Below, piece after piece: positions 35,300 to 46,730 of a stretch of 64,000 bases of DNA. How positions within the stretch are numbered: the stretch's first letter is position 1; every line of letters begins with the position of its first letter. Source of the stretch: Anastatus disparis (Eukaryota; Arthropoda; Insecta; Hymenoptera; Eupelmidae); assembly GCA_017163975.1 (NCBI GenBank), contig JAFFSR010000353.1, positions 1,270,001-1,334,000 of the forward strand. Reading direction: 5' to 3'. The notes under the pieces were generated by a model that saw only the letters and a program-made list of their open reading frames with translations, was not told where the DNA came from and searched no databases. Made by a program: the position numbers and the translations under genes.

Positions 35300-36357
35300 G
35301 AGTCTAATAAGGACAGATATGGTCATGTAGTATTATAGAAAAGACTAATATAATGAAGAAGCCTTACAATGCGAGGAACATGCAAAGGTAAGTCTTAAAG
35401 AATTTCCAATTGAAGTAAGTTATAATTTTTTTCATTTCATTTACATTTATTACATTAAATTGTTATGATATTAACATTCTTATTTTTAGTTACGAATTCC
35501 AATGGCTAGTAAGACATCAAGAACCTTATTCAGTGAAATAATTGAAGATACATTACCGTTTGCCAGGGAAAGATATTTTATTGGAGAAATAGTTGAAACA
35601 AGCATTGCGGAAGATTCCTGGTGTGAATGACATGTTCTACAAGTTATAGAATCTACTAAACAACTTATCGGTGCAAATTTCAAATAAGAATTTTCATGTA
35701 ATTGAAAATTTTTAATTTTAATAAATATCCACAAGGTAAACAATATCATCCTCCAGCCAAATTGTTCCGATATGAAGTCTTTCGATTGCATTGTAGTGAT
35801 ACAGATGTTAGCTAATTAATGATAGTAGAAGTTTCACTAGTTCATAGAAAAAAGCAACAACATACTGGAGAACGCAATGAGATTTTTCTCAGGATCATAT
35901 GTAAACAGAGCACATTTGTAATATTACATTGGTAGTACTATGGGTAGTTAATAAGGTAAACGGATGTTTCACTAATAATGGTATAAGAAAGTATTCTTTT
36001 AAATATAATTTAATATTTTCATTTAGTAACCTAGAATCAAATTTCTCTGTTGATTGAATACCTTTATTGTGATAATGTAATTTTTTATTGTATTCATTTT
36101 TATGCTTGTTTTAAATTGAAAAACTATTTTTTAAATATTGAAATTATTAAGTAAAATTAATGAAAAGAAGCATTATTTTATAGGTGTTTTACAGAAATAT
36201 GAAATTGATAAAACTAGGTGGGATTCTATATTTGCTGGATCATCACCTGATTTCACTCCACGACCAATAAAAATTGTAAAATTTGGAAGGCAGAAAACCA
36301 TGTATAATGAAAGCACCGGCACAAAGAAAAGATACTGGAATTGCTAAAAGATCTATA
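35300..36357 (+). pseudogene. ACF1/BAZ1A-like fragment, right copy
   Basis: Pieces in ACF1 order. (1) WSCSII then EEALQCEEHAKVSLKEFPIE ending at GAA|GTAAGT (35414), the end of the WAC domain. (2) From 35490 (TTTTTAG|TTACG): LFSEIIEDTLPFARERYFIG, then a TGA within WCE*HVLQVIE. (3) YHPPAKLFRYEVFRLHCSDT, followed by stops. (4) About 36183: VLQKYEIDKTRWDSIFAGSS and DFTPRPIKIVKFGRQKT, then a frameshift. Similar motifs occur in ACF1 proteins (DVFAYVKDRYFV in human). The protein would bind DNA and ISWI in a nucleosome-spacing complex. Stops and frameshifts show it is not active. Confidence 0.7.
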
Positions 36358-36738
36358 TTAAGGGGATGTAAATGGACACTACACCTGTACTCATAAATAT
36401 TTACTATCTTTACATTTTATTACAAAATTTTCAATAAAAAAATGCATTAAGTTGTAGTATGTACCATGAAGATTATCCAGTTAAATTTTTAAATGAATTC
36501 ATTCATTAGTTATTGAAAATTTTGGGTTCCAAAATTATTTATTGAAATTTTTCAATTTTGTAGAGGAATCCAAATATCTCAAAAGCTAATGAATGAATTT
36601 ATTTGAAAACTTATCAAAATAATCATCATGGTACATACTACAAGCCAATGCATTTCTTTTCTGGAAATTCAGCAATAAAATAGAAAGGAAGCTAATATCT
36701 ATAAGTACAGGTGTAGTGTCCGTTTTACATCTCCTTAA
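36358..36738. mobile_element. TTAA MITE, GGGGATGT family
   Basis: 381 bp between TTAA targets, with ends TTAAGGGGATGTAAATGGAC and GTTTTACATCTCCTTAA and a subterminal CTACACCTGTACT. It interrupts the ACF1-like exon; the left copy at 13525 lacks it. Confidence 0.9.
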
Positions 36739-36900
36739 CACAATTAACTGAAATAAAATTACCACACGGAGAGAAAAATCATGTTATTATTCCATGAAAT
36801 TTCAAGTGATTTACATGATATTCCTTCACCGAATATTATCCAAGAAACAAGTGATTTTTTGATGATACCCATATTTTTAATAGATGATTGGTATCCATCT

Positions 36901-37659
36901 TAAGGAGATGTAATACGGACACTACACCTGTACTTATAGATATTAGCTTCCTTTCTATTTTATTGCTGAATTTCCAGAAAAGAAATGCATTAGCTTGTAG
37001 TATGTACCATGATGATTATTTTGATAAGTTTTCAAATAAATTCATTCATTAGCTTTTGAGATATTTGGATTCCTGTACAAAATTAAAAAATTTTAATAAA
37101 TAATTTTGGAACCCAAAATTCTCAATAACTAATGAATGAATTCATTTAAAAATTTAACTGAATAATCTTCATGGTACATACTACAACTTAAGGGGATGTA
37201 AAATGGACACTACAGCTGTACTCATAAATATTCACTATCTTTACATTTAATTGCAAAATTTTCAATAAAAAAATGCGTTAGCTTGTAGTATGTACCACGA
37301 AGATTATTCGGTTAAATTTTTAAATAAATTCATTCATCAGTTATTGAGAATTTCGGGTTTCAAAATTATTTATTAACATTTTTAAATTTTGTACAGGAAT
37401 CCAAATATCTTAAAAACTAATTAATGAATTTATTTGAAAATTTATCTAAATAATCATCATGGTACATACTACAAGCTAATGCATTTCTTTTCTGTAAATT
37501 CAGCAATAAAATGGAAAGAAAGCTAATATCTATAAGTACAGGTGTAGTGTCTGTTTTACATCCCCTTAATGCATTTTTTAATTGGAAATTTTGCAATAAA
37601 ATGTAAAGATAGTGAATATTTATGAGTACAGGTGTAGTGTCCATTTTACATCCCCTTAA
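36901..37659. mobile_element. two nested GGGGATGT-family TTAA MITEs
   Basis: The outer copy has TTAA at 36901 and 37656 and is split by an inner copy (37188-37569) that also has TTAA at both ends. Both share CTACACCTGTACTYATA (Y in both) and TTTTACATCYCC ends. Confidence 0.85.
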
Positions 37660-38042
37660 AATCAGATACAAAAGGTGTCATTATTTCTTGATGGACAACT
37701 TAAAATTACGTGGGCTGCCAGGAGAATGAACGTGGCGATGCATCATGTTAAAATTACTTGCGACTCACGGGATTTTTACGTGGCACTCAAGTAAATTCAA
37801 TGGTGGCGTGAATAATCGAGTAGCGCGTGCTTTGCAGGTAGTGGGGAGAGAGAGTAACCAAAATACAATCTTATTATGATGGTAAAACAGCAATATATAT
37901 ATTTTTAAAAAATTAATGAATATTAAATTATCAATATTACCTTTGAAACTATAAGGAATAAATTTTAAACTCAAAATTCAATTATTTTAAACAACTGGGG
38001 GGCAGATAAGCATGTATCATTTCGCGCCAGACATATCTCGAA

Positions 38043-38116
38043 GCAGGTTCAGCCTATCGCGTATCGTTCGCGCTTTTCTTTTTGGGTGCGCGAGTTTAAC
38101 TATCGGTCGAGAACGC
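38043..38116 (+). ncRNA. tRNA-like module, left arm of second element
   Basis: 74 nt, same layout as 14857-14930 with more decay (CAGCCTATCGCGTATCG; T-arm CGCGAGTTTAACTATCG). Confidence 0.4.
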
Positions 38117-38540
38117 TTTTTTTATTATTTTAATATTTTTTATTAATTATTTAATTTATATTTTCTTTTTTCTAATATTAAAATCAAATTGAGTGTGCTC
38201 ATTTTTTTTATTATTTTTTTTTAATAAATTATTTCTTATACGTAATAATCAAAATAATTAATAAATAAATAATAGAGCTATTTATTTTATAATACCATAA
38301 TTTAATTTATTTATAATGTAATTTATAAAATTGACATAATAAATAAATAAGTCTATAGTAATAATTTATTTATGTTATAGTTTATATTATACATTAATAC
38401 ACACACTCATACATATATATTTATGAAGACAAAATTTAACTGAAGTATTATAAATATGGATGTTATTCATTTATTGATATTTTTAATTATTACGTATACG
38501 AAATAATTTATTAATAATATATATTAAAATAATGAAAAAA

Positions 38541-38614
38541 GTGGTCTTGACCGAGAGTTGAACTCGCGCACCCAAAAAGAAAAGCACGAACGTTACACAC
38601 TAGGCTAAACCTGC
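38541..38614 (-). ncRNA. tRNA-like module, right arm of second element
   Basis: 74 nt on the minus strand. TAGCCTAGTGTG fits the A box at 11 of 12 positions and CGAGTTCAACTCTCG is the T-arm. Better preserved than the left-arm partner. Confidence 0.5.
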
Positions 38615-39004
38615 TTTGAGATATGTCTGGCGCGAAATGATACATGCTTATCTGCCCCCCAGTTGTTTAAAATAATTGAATTTTGAGTTTAGAATTTATT
38701 CCTAATAGTTTTAAAGGTAATATTGCTGTTTGACCATCATAATAAGATTGTATTTTGGTTACTCTCCCTCTCCCCACTACCTGCAAAGTACGCGCTACTC
38801 GGTTGGTTACGCCACCATTGAATTTACTTGAGTGCCACGTGAAAATCCCGTGAGTGGTGAGTGAATATCACCGGACCTAGCTGGTTATATTCACGCGGCG
38901 CTCTTAATAATTATAGCTGGTGTCCAAGGAATAATATCATGACACCCATAGCATTTTAAGTTAGAATCTATTCACGTTGAATTAACTTGATCTCATAAGA
39001 ATTT

Positions 39005-39110
39005 CACATGAAGTTAATGTTGAACTAAAACTAATGAAACGAAATCCTACAGCATTATTAAGAAATGAAATCGTTACAGAAAATTTTTACTTTCTCAATC
39101 ATCAGTTAAA
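39005..39110 (+). pseudogene. continuation of the ACF1-like right copy
   Basis: LKLMKRNPTALLRNEIVTEN, matching LKLMKLNPIALLRDKVVTEN at 13661-13720. The insertions at 36358-38999 separate it from the preceding piece, of which only 36739-36772 remains between them. Confidence 0.6.
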
Positions 39111-39159
39111 ATAATTAATTTAATAACAAACATTTCAAAAACAATAGTATCTTCGTATG

Positions 39160-39421
39160 CAGGGTAGGCCAAAAGTACCGGAACGGCGAAATAAGTCTGT
39201 GGGATTGTATTTTAGGAGAAAAAGCTTAAAAAAAAAGATAGAGCATATTTTCTTGGCTATTCGATGGTGATAATGACCATGACCTTGACCATAACCTTGA
39301 AGGTCATTTCAAGGTCAAATTAATTTCTTTAAATGGGAACCCATAATTTTCACCTCAGAAATGAAAAGAGCGGAAAATTTTACGTCCGGATATGTATTTA
39401 CGGTACTTTTGGCCCACCCTG
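39160..39421. mobile_element. 260-bp TIR element, CAGGGT ends
   Basis: CAGGGTAGGCCAAAAGTACC and its inverse (GGTACTTTTGGCCCACCCTG) bound a short element. Its centre holds GACCTTGACC and several AGGTCA half-sites. The TIRs look Tc1/mariner-like; the superfamily is inferred. Confidence 0.75.
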
Positions 39422-39654
39422 TATTTGTTTCCTTTTGGACTTTATGAAATTAACTAAGTTAAATAATCTAAAAATAATAATTATGTATTGGTCTTTATAT
39501 TTTATGAATTAATTATTATAAATAATAAATTGTGATATGTATAAGCCTGGGTAGATTTATGTATACTTTATATATCATCAGTACATTTATGTATACTTTA
39601 CATTCAAATAATGTTATTATCAATATTTTTAGTGAGTAAGTTAATTTGTAAGTT

Positions 39655-39765
39655 TTTTTTCTTTTCTTTCGCCGGTTCCCACGAACAGGTAACTCTGTTT
39701 ACCCCTGTAGAATTTACTACTATGTAAATTTATGCTGGTTTGAATAAATAAATAAAATAAACATT
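39655..39765 (+). other. probable LINE 3' end
   Basis: CTCTGTTTACCCCTGTAG is followed by TTTGAATAAATAAATAAA, a common insect LINE tail with a short terminal repeat. No coding part remains. Confidence 0.35.
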
Positions 39766-40116
39766 TTTCAATTTTAATCTATTACCACGCAACTTCACTC
39801 GCTATGTAACAAAATCGAATTTCAAATTGAAAACTTGAGTAAAGTTATATCATTTTAAAAATAAAAAAAGAGTAACGATTTAATTATATTACGCGTAGTT
39901 TATTTTAACAATTAGAGTACAAATTATTTTCTGGAAATATTATGCGTAATTGCCTTGAAAAATCAGTGAACAAATTATTTTCTTTTAAAATGCTTCGTAA
40001 TTTTTTACCAGCGTCTGAAAATTTACACTTGATGCAATAGTTTATACAGCAGGAGATGTCGTTCAACTTGATTGCACTTGAGCTAAATTGTACTAATTGT
40101 AAGAACTGTCGAGAAC

Positions 40117-40972
40117 TGGAATCGTAGATTCCAGGCAGATGAGGAAGGTGTTGTTTACGCCGTAGACCGACGTCTGGACAATCGTGGAACGTTTGAATTA
40201 AATGAAGAAGATTTAGACAGAGTATTTAATTATATGCGGGAAAATCCATTTCAACCTGTTTGCAAGCTTCCTGGCATTTTAAATTTGAATGTAAGCGAAC
40301 AAACATTGGGAAAAGCTCTAAAAACTCGTTATGGTTTAAAAAATTGTGAAGTTAAAAAGTGCGTGTTGAATAATAATTTTGATAGCCGGTTAGAGTTTGC
40401 CAGGACGCATGAAAATGAACCTATTGAAGAATGGAGAAATACCATTTTTATAGATGAAAAGGTTTTCTCAACGGACAAGGATGGTCGTTGTAAAGTTTGG
40501 AGATTACAAGGGGAGCGATACCATGTGAACAATGTTCTCCAATCCTACAAAAGCGGGCACCATACCCAAGCTTTTTGGGGCTGGATTAATGGTGATGGTC
40601 CAGGTTATTTGGTTCCCAAGCTTAGAGGAGAGATATCCAAATGATGCTGATCTATTTTATACTGTTGAAGACAACAGTCTTGTACATACTGCGCACATTA
40701 TGCGGCAGTGGTATGCAGAGCATCCTCGTCTGCACCGACTGGACTGGCCTCCACGTTCGCCAGATCTAAACGTAATAGAAAACGTGTGGTCAGAAATTGT
40801 AAGGGAATGGAGACTAGGGATGGCCAGGAACCAGGAGCAGTTATCGGACACCGTATCCGAGGCATGGACTGCATTGATCTCACATGTGGAATATTTTCAC
40901 ACCCTGTGTAATTCGATGCTTCGTCGATTACAACGCGTAATTGATAACGATGGAGTATACATCGATTATTAA
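40117..40972 (+). pseudogene. Tc1-like transposase, DD35E by count
   Basis: Homology starts at TVENWNRRFQADEEG (HTH region). RLEFARTHENEPIEEWRNTI follows, then the first catalytic Asp in FIDEKVFST. A stop at 40644 and a frame change near 40600-40640 break it. The second frame holds TVEDNSLVHTA (second Asp), PPRSPDLNVIENVWSE (Glu) and ends DGVYIDY. I count 35 residues between the second Asp and the Glu, unlike the 34 of Tc1. The N-terminal first helices are missing, and a stop codon lies ten codons before the homologous region with no usable ATG. No TIRs were found. Transposases of this family cut at TA targets. Confidence 0.9.
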
Positions 40973-41277
40973 TGAAGAAAGATTATTTATTGTAAATATT
41001 GTAAACATAGTTTTATTTTTAAAAACATACTAAACTATTTAAATTTTTAATGACTCAAATCGCGCCTTGCGCATGCGCGCCGGAGTTATTAAGTTTGGTT
41101 CTACTTACGTCTATCTTCTTTGTTTACGTTGAGCGCCCTATTTCACAAGTGTTTGCCTATTTCATCTTGTATTTAAAAACATATTTCCTAAAAAAATATA
41201 TAAATCACGTAAATACGGTAAATTTTATTTGTGTTTTTTATTAAGTATCATTAAATTTTATTATTTATACGGGAGTT

Positions 41278-41738
41278 TGTATTTAAAAATAATTTTTGAA
41301 AAAATGTGCATACTGACCTTAAAGTTAATGTTTATCTAAAATATATTAGCGAAGGCTTTGAAAATTGATTTAAAAATAATAATATTCAACGAATATATGT
41401 ATACAAGACTGTATGTAGGTGAAAAACATGTTAGTGCAAAACCAAAAGTTTTAAATACAAAAGAAGACTTTGAGCCATTTAAGAGTTATAAGTGATGATG
41501 AATCGCTGTATATGAGCAACATCGTCCAACTGCACAATCTAAAAGTTTTATTTACTGATCTTGGCAGTCGAGATTTGTCAAGAAAAAAAATTTTATTTAG
41601 TTTGTTATGCCATTAGAAATGGTCGAATGGAAGCTAAAGAAACATTTTGAAAATTCAATACTTCCTTACATAATTAATGATGTAAAAAGTACAGAAAGTA
41701 GTGAAAAACAAAATCTTCCAATAACTGTAAGAAGTAAA
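41278..41738 (+). pseudogene. unrecognised module joined to Brr2, copy B
   Basis: Plus-strand partner of 10996-11528. Frame-shifted peptides: RVISDDESLYMSNIVQLHNL, VLFTDLGSRDLSRKKIL and HFENSILPYIINDVKSTESS, the last running without a break into Brr2-like LCGAADEVLAVLK at 41739. The join coincides with where a Brr2 exon would begin. Family unknown. Confidence 0.5.
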
Positions 41739-43405
41739 CTTTGTGGAGCTGCTGATGAAGTTTTAGCTGTTTTAAAAAATGACAAACTTAAAGAAAAAGA
41801 AAAAAAAGGGAGAAACTGAACAATTACTTGGTAATTTAGCTGAAGAAAGGTTTGCTTTATTAATTAATCTTGGAAAGAAAATAACTGATTTTGGTAATGA
41901 TGAAAGAAACACTGCAGGAGAGGAAAATCTTGATGAAACTGATGGCATCAATGTACAATTTGAAGAAAGTAGCGAAGAGGATGATGAAGATGTTTATGAC
42001 GAAGTCCGAGAGAACGAAGATGAAGGTGAGGAAGCGAATGATGATAAAGTCATTCATGCAAAAAATATAAGTATTTTTATTTGTTTCAAAATTTATTAAA
42101 ATTTATGACTTGTGCTGCTTATATTTATATTTATAAAGACAGAAAATTAGTGATCTAAAACAAATCAAATAAATTTTTTCTAACAAATACTTTATTTAGA
42201 CATCCTTAATGTTTTGGGAGCCTTTAATTTAACTTTTTAAGACATCAAGAAATAATCAGTCATAAGCATATATTATTATGTTGTAATTTACCAAATATAT
42301 TTAATATGATTAAACAATCATTAAAATTTAGAAAAAATAAGCAAAGAAAGAGATGTTAAATCTTTGCGGTAGATGAATAATGAATATTTCTGACTCGTTT
42401 TAGATCACTAAACTTTATCTTTGCAATTATTTATATTTGTTTAGTTTAATTTAGTTAAGTTTCATTCACTATAAACCATTTTACTCTAATAACCTTTATA
42501 GATCTTTGCTTATTAAATTTTCATTTCAAAAAATAATTTATAATGAACTAATTTTTCTAAAGTTTGAACTTATATGTCTAACATATAAACTTTTAATATT
42601 CGAATTATTTTACAGTTAAGCAAAGCAGAAGAAGCAAGAAAAGAAAAAACTCTTCACCCAAGAGATATTGATGCTTACTGGCTACAAAGACAACTAGATG
42701 GAATCTACAATGACGCTATGGTATCACATTCAAAAGCTGGAGATGTATTAGACGTATTAAAAAGTTCAGCAGGTGATCGTGAAAATCAACTTGTATTACT
42801 CCTTGGCTATGACTGTTTCGATTTTATCAAACAACTTAAAAAGTATAGACATATGAGTAAGTAACATATTTAAATAAAAATTAAACATAAATTATTTATA
42901 TTAAAATGATTAATAAAATTATACAACATAATTATTTAAAAAGATATAACTTTTAAAACAGTTATTTGGTTAAAATTTCATGACAATTATTTTTTTAAAA
43001 ATGAAAAAATGTTAATTGTTTATTTTACAGTTGCCTGTTGCACAATGTTGATATCATCTCAGTCTGAAGCAGAAAGGCAAAAAATTAGAAAAAAATGAGT
43101 GAAGATCTAGCTTTAACTAAAATTTTGCATCAACTGGAAACAAGCAAAGGTGAAGATGCAGATGAGACGATGGAAGACAGAGTGCAGCGCAAAGGAACAG
43201 AAGAAAATGAGGATGCTGGTGGACCTGGAGGGCTTATCCCAGCAACCGGAACTTTCATAGATTTAGAGAACATCGCGTATGTTCAGGGTAGCCATTTTAT
43301 GCCAAATAAACACTGCCATCTACCTGATGGCAGCTTTAGAAAACAAAGAAAAGGGCCAGTTCAGTCTTTTTCAAATATGCCACTATATTTTTATTTTATA
43401 ATAAC

Positions 43406-43609
43406 TGAGGTAAATAAATGTACACAAAATAAGAGTTTATTTATAATAAAAATTATTAAGTTTTATTTGTGTCAGCTTACAAGGACGTCAGAAATTAGTC
43501 TGACTAGAAAACAATAAAATAATCAATAATAATAAATAAACATGAATATAGCTGCGCCGCCAACTTTATAAATCAAACTTTCGAACATCTGTTCGATATA
43601 TTCGCCACA
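43406..43609 (-). repeat. 3' LTR
   Basis: 204 bp in element orientation TGTGGCGAAT to TTTACCTCA, preceded in that orientation by the purine tract GAGGGGGGTAA (43610-43620). This version, not the 5' LTR, is the one found in Brr2 copy A. Confidence 0.92.
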
Positions 43610-46600
43610 TTACCCCCCTGAGGAGTAAATAAAACCAGGTTTATTAGGAAAATGAACTTTTCGACCTGAACGGGTCTCATATTCTGGTTTTGATGACAAT
43701 GATGTAAGTACAGATGGCGATGACGGTAATACTTTAGAATCTGGTAAAGATGATTGGGTAGATGATGGTGTAGAATTTTTTTGTTCTTCAAAAACAAAGG
43801 CAGGTTTAACGCGATTGATTGATACCTTATTTGGTTTGTTGTTAATCTTCAGCGTGATGGTCTTGTTGTCGCGATCAATCACTTCATAAGGTCCACGATA
43901 AGGTGGTTGAAGAGATCCACGCTCTGGTCCTTCCCGTAAAAATGCATGCGTACAAGAAGAAAGTTCCTTGAAAACAAAGGTTCCGGGTCTAGAATGTCCT
44001 GATGCTGGTGTTGGTCAAAGACGATACATATGCTCACGTAAACATGTTAGAAAATTTGTTAAATCCTCAGCATTTGGAGCGTTAGATACAAACATTTCCC
44101 CAGGAAGCCGAAGAGGTTCACCGTAAACAAGCTCCGCTGATGAAGCTTGAACGTCAACTTTAAAAGCTGAACGGATTCCCAATAAAACGAGTGGTAGAGC
44201 TTTCACCCAGCCAATATCTGCTTTTAAAGGGCGATGAAGACATTCGACTTGACCATTGGCTGAAGGATGCCAGCTTGTTGTAAACTGGTGTTTGAAAACC
44301 AAAATGATCTTTGAAAACTCTGAATAAAAATAAGGTGAATTGAGAACCTCTATCAGATGTTACGACCTGAGGACAACCAAAGCCAGAAATCCAGCAACTG
44401 AGAAATGCTTGGATAACAGATTCTGCAGTAATGCACTCTAATGGAAAAACTTCAGGCCAACGAGTAAAGCGATCAACCACAGTTAAACAATATCTAAAAT
44501 TACTTACAAGAGGGAGAGGACCAATAATATCTACGTGAATATGTGAAAACCGATGTGAGGGTAAATCAAAAACGCCAATTGGTGATTTAACATGTCGAGA
44601 AATCTTGGATCTTTGACACTCCAAACAAGAACGAGCCCAACTTCGACAATCTTTTTGAATTGAAGGCCAAACAAAACGATCGCTAACAAGCTTAGCTGTA
44701 GCATTGGCACCAGGGTGGCTGAGATTATGGAGCTGTTCAAAAATTTGTCGACGAAACGGAGTTGAGAGAAATGGTCTTGATTTACCAGTTGATGTGTCAC
44801 AATATACGAATACTCCAGATCCTGGAAGTTGAACTTTTTTAAGTTTAAGTGACGTAGGCTCTTGTAAATAGTTTTTAATTTCATCATTATTATCTTGAAA
44901 TTCAGCAAGCTTTTTGTAATCCAAAGGCATGCAAATTGCTTCAATGCGAGAGAGTGTATCAGCAACAACGTTCTCCGCACCACTGATATGTTGAATATCC
45001 GTTGTAAACTCGGAGATGAATGAAACTTGATTTCTCTGTACAGGTGGTAACTTATCCTTTTTTTTGTTAAAAGATATAAGTTAAAGGCATATGATCAGTA
45101 AAAATCATAAAATGATGACCTTCAAGAAAATGACGAAAATGTTGAACTGATTCGTAAATAGCAAGAAGTTCTCGGTAATAAGCTGGTGAATCACTCTGCT
45201 TTTTGGTCATTTTTTTAGAAAAAAATGCAAGAGGTTGCCAAGAATCATCAATCAATTGTTAAAGGCATTCTCCAATAGCAGAGTTTGAAGCATCAGTAAA
45301 AAGTCCAAGAGGAACACCAATTCGAGGATGAACCAAAAGAGTAGCCGAAGATAAACAATCTTTACAAGCTTTAAAATCTTTTTCTAACTCAGTTGTCCAC
45401 GGTACTTTTTGAGAGCCTTTAAGTAAAGGTTTACTAATAGCTTCATGAAGAGGTGCTTCGAACTCTGAAGCATGTGGGATGAATCTACGATAAAAATCAA
45501 TCATGCCAAGAAAACGACGCAAGCCTTGTGCAGTTTGCGGCATAGTGAATTCTTGAATGGCCTTGATACGATCTTCAGGAGGTCGAATTCCAGAAGCTGA
45601 TACTGTATATCCAAGAAAATCTAATTCTAAAACTCTGGAAACACACTTAGATGAATTAATGACTATCCCATATTGAGAAAGACGTTCAAACAATATTTTC
45701 AAATGATGTTTATGCTCATCAACAGATCGAGAGAAAACCAAAATATCATCGATGTAAGCGTAACAAAAATCTAAACCATGAAGAACTCCATCAATAAAAC
45801 TCTGAAAAGTTTGACCAGCATTACGCAATCCAAATGTCATAAAAGGAAACTCGTAGAGACCAAAAGGGGTGGTGATTGCAGTTTTACAGATGTTGTCCTT
45901 GAAAACCGGGATTTGATTATAGGCTTTGACAAGATCAATTTTTGAAAATATTGTACAGCCATCTAAATTACAAGCGAAATCATGAATGTGACGCATCGGG
46001 TAACAGTCAGGAATGATACGACTGTTTAGACTACGATAATCGCCACAGGGTCGCCAATCAGAATTGCCTTTTGGAGCTAAATGTAATGGCGATGACCAAC
46101 AACTCTCCGAAGGACGAGCAGTGCCAGCTTCCATCATATCATCGAACTGCTTCTTTGCAATTTTAAATTTATCTGGAGCTAAACGTCTAGGAGCGCTTGA
46201 AACCGGTGGACCTGGTGAAGTTCGAATATGATGAACTGTTTCGTGTTTGATTTCACGATCTCTTCCGCGAGGGCGAGTCAAATCAGGAAACTCAGCAAGG
46301 TTACAGGTGAATTCAGGCGATGAACATGTGTCAATAGTTTTAAGGCTTAACTGAAAAACTTTCCTTACTTGAGCATCTGTGCGCAAACCAGTAGTACCAT
46401 CGATTAAAACTTTCATATGACAATCAGGTAATAAATGGAAATAAGAAAGAAAATCAGAACCTATTATAGGAACATTAACTTCTGCAATAAGAAACTTCTA
46501 TTTGAAAACTCGCCGAAGACAAAAATTGAGGTTAAGATTTATAAAACCAAAAGTCTTGATCTTACTGCTGTTTGCTGCACTCAGGTCAAAATCAGCTGCA

Positions 46601-46665
46601 GAGAGACGTTATTGAATAAAACGACAAAGAAAACAACAAATATCGGAGCCAGTATCAATTAAGTA
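43610..46665 (-). pseudogene. Gypsy pol: protease, RT, RNase H, integrase
   Basis: In element order: protease remnant with LIDTGSDICC near 46660 and stops after it. Reverse transcriptase (46416-45259) with DLVKAYNQIPV, ITTPFGLYEFPFMTFGLRNA and the YIDD catalytic box. RNase H (45255 on) with SPAYYRELLAIYESVQHFRH, broken by a stop at 45252 and a frame change after 45067. Integrase (44930-44160) with HHCC-type CLEC, VDIIGPLP and VTSDRGSQF, frameshifted near 44300 and continued as SWHPSANGQVECLHRPLKAD (HPSANGQ Glu). C-terminal domain with YRGPYEVIDRD near 43890 and a proline/serine tail ending at 43610. At least four interruptions, so not functional. Confidence 0.9.
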
Positions 46666-46730
46666 ATCTCGTTTAGTAGTCCGATCTGTAACAACTTGTT
46701 CGCTTTATTCTGAAATTTATTACGATACCA

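Larger units (their letters stand above)
36773..38999. mobile_element. second tRNA-like-bearing foldback element
   Basis: Starts CACGGAGAGAAAAATCATGT, close to the end of the element at 14379. The arms (about 37730-38116 and 38541-38860) are long complements that share AACTGGGGGGCAGATAAGCATG and carry one 74-nt tRNA-like module each. The right terminus is not clear, so the border near 39000 is approximate. It interrupts the ACF1-like exon and holds nested GGGGATGT elements. Confidence 0.7.

Noticed and set aside
35486..35791. 101-codon minus-strand frame
   Set aside because: Antisense shadow of the ACF1-like exon, which explains the plus strand better.
36138..36347. Separate 69-codon gene
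   Set aside because: It is the fourth ACF1-like exon piece, preceded by intron, not an independent ORF.
44531..44983. 150-codon frame on the minus strand
   Set aside because: An out-of-frame reading of the Gypsy integrase region.
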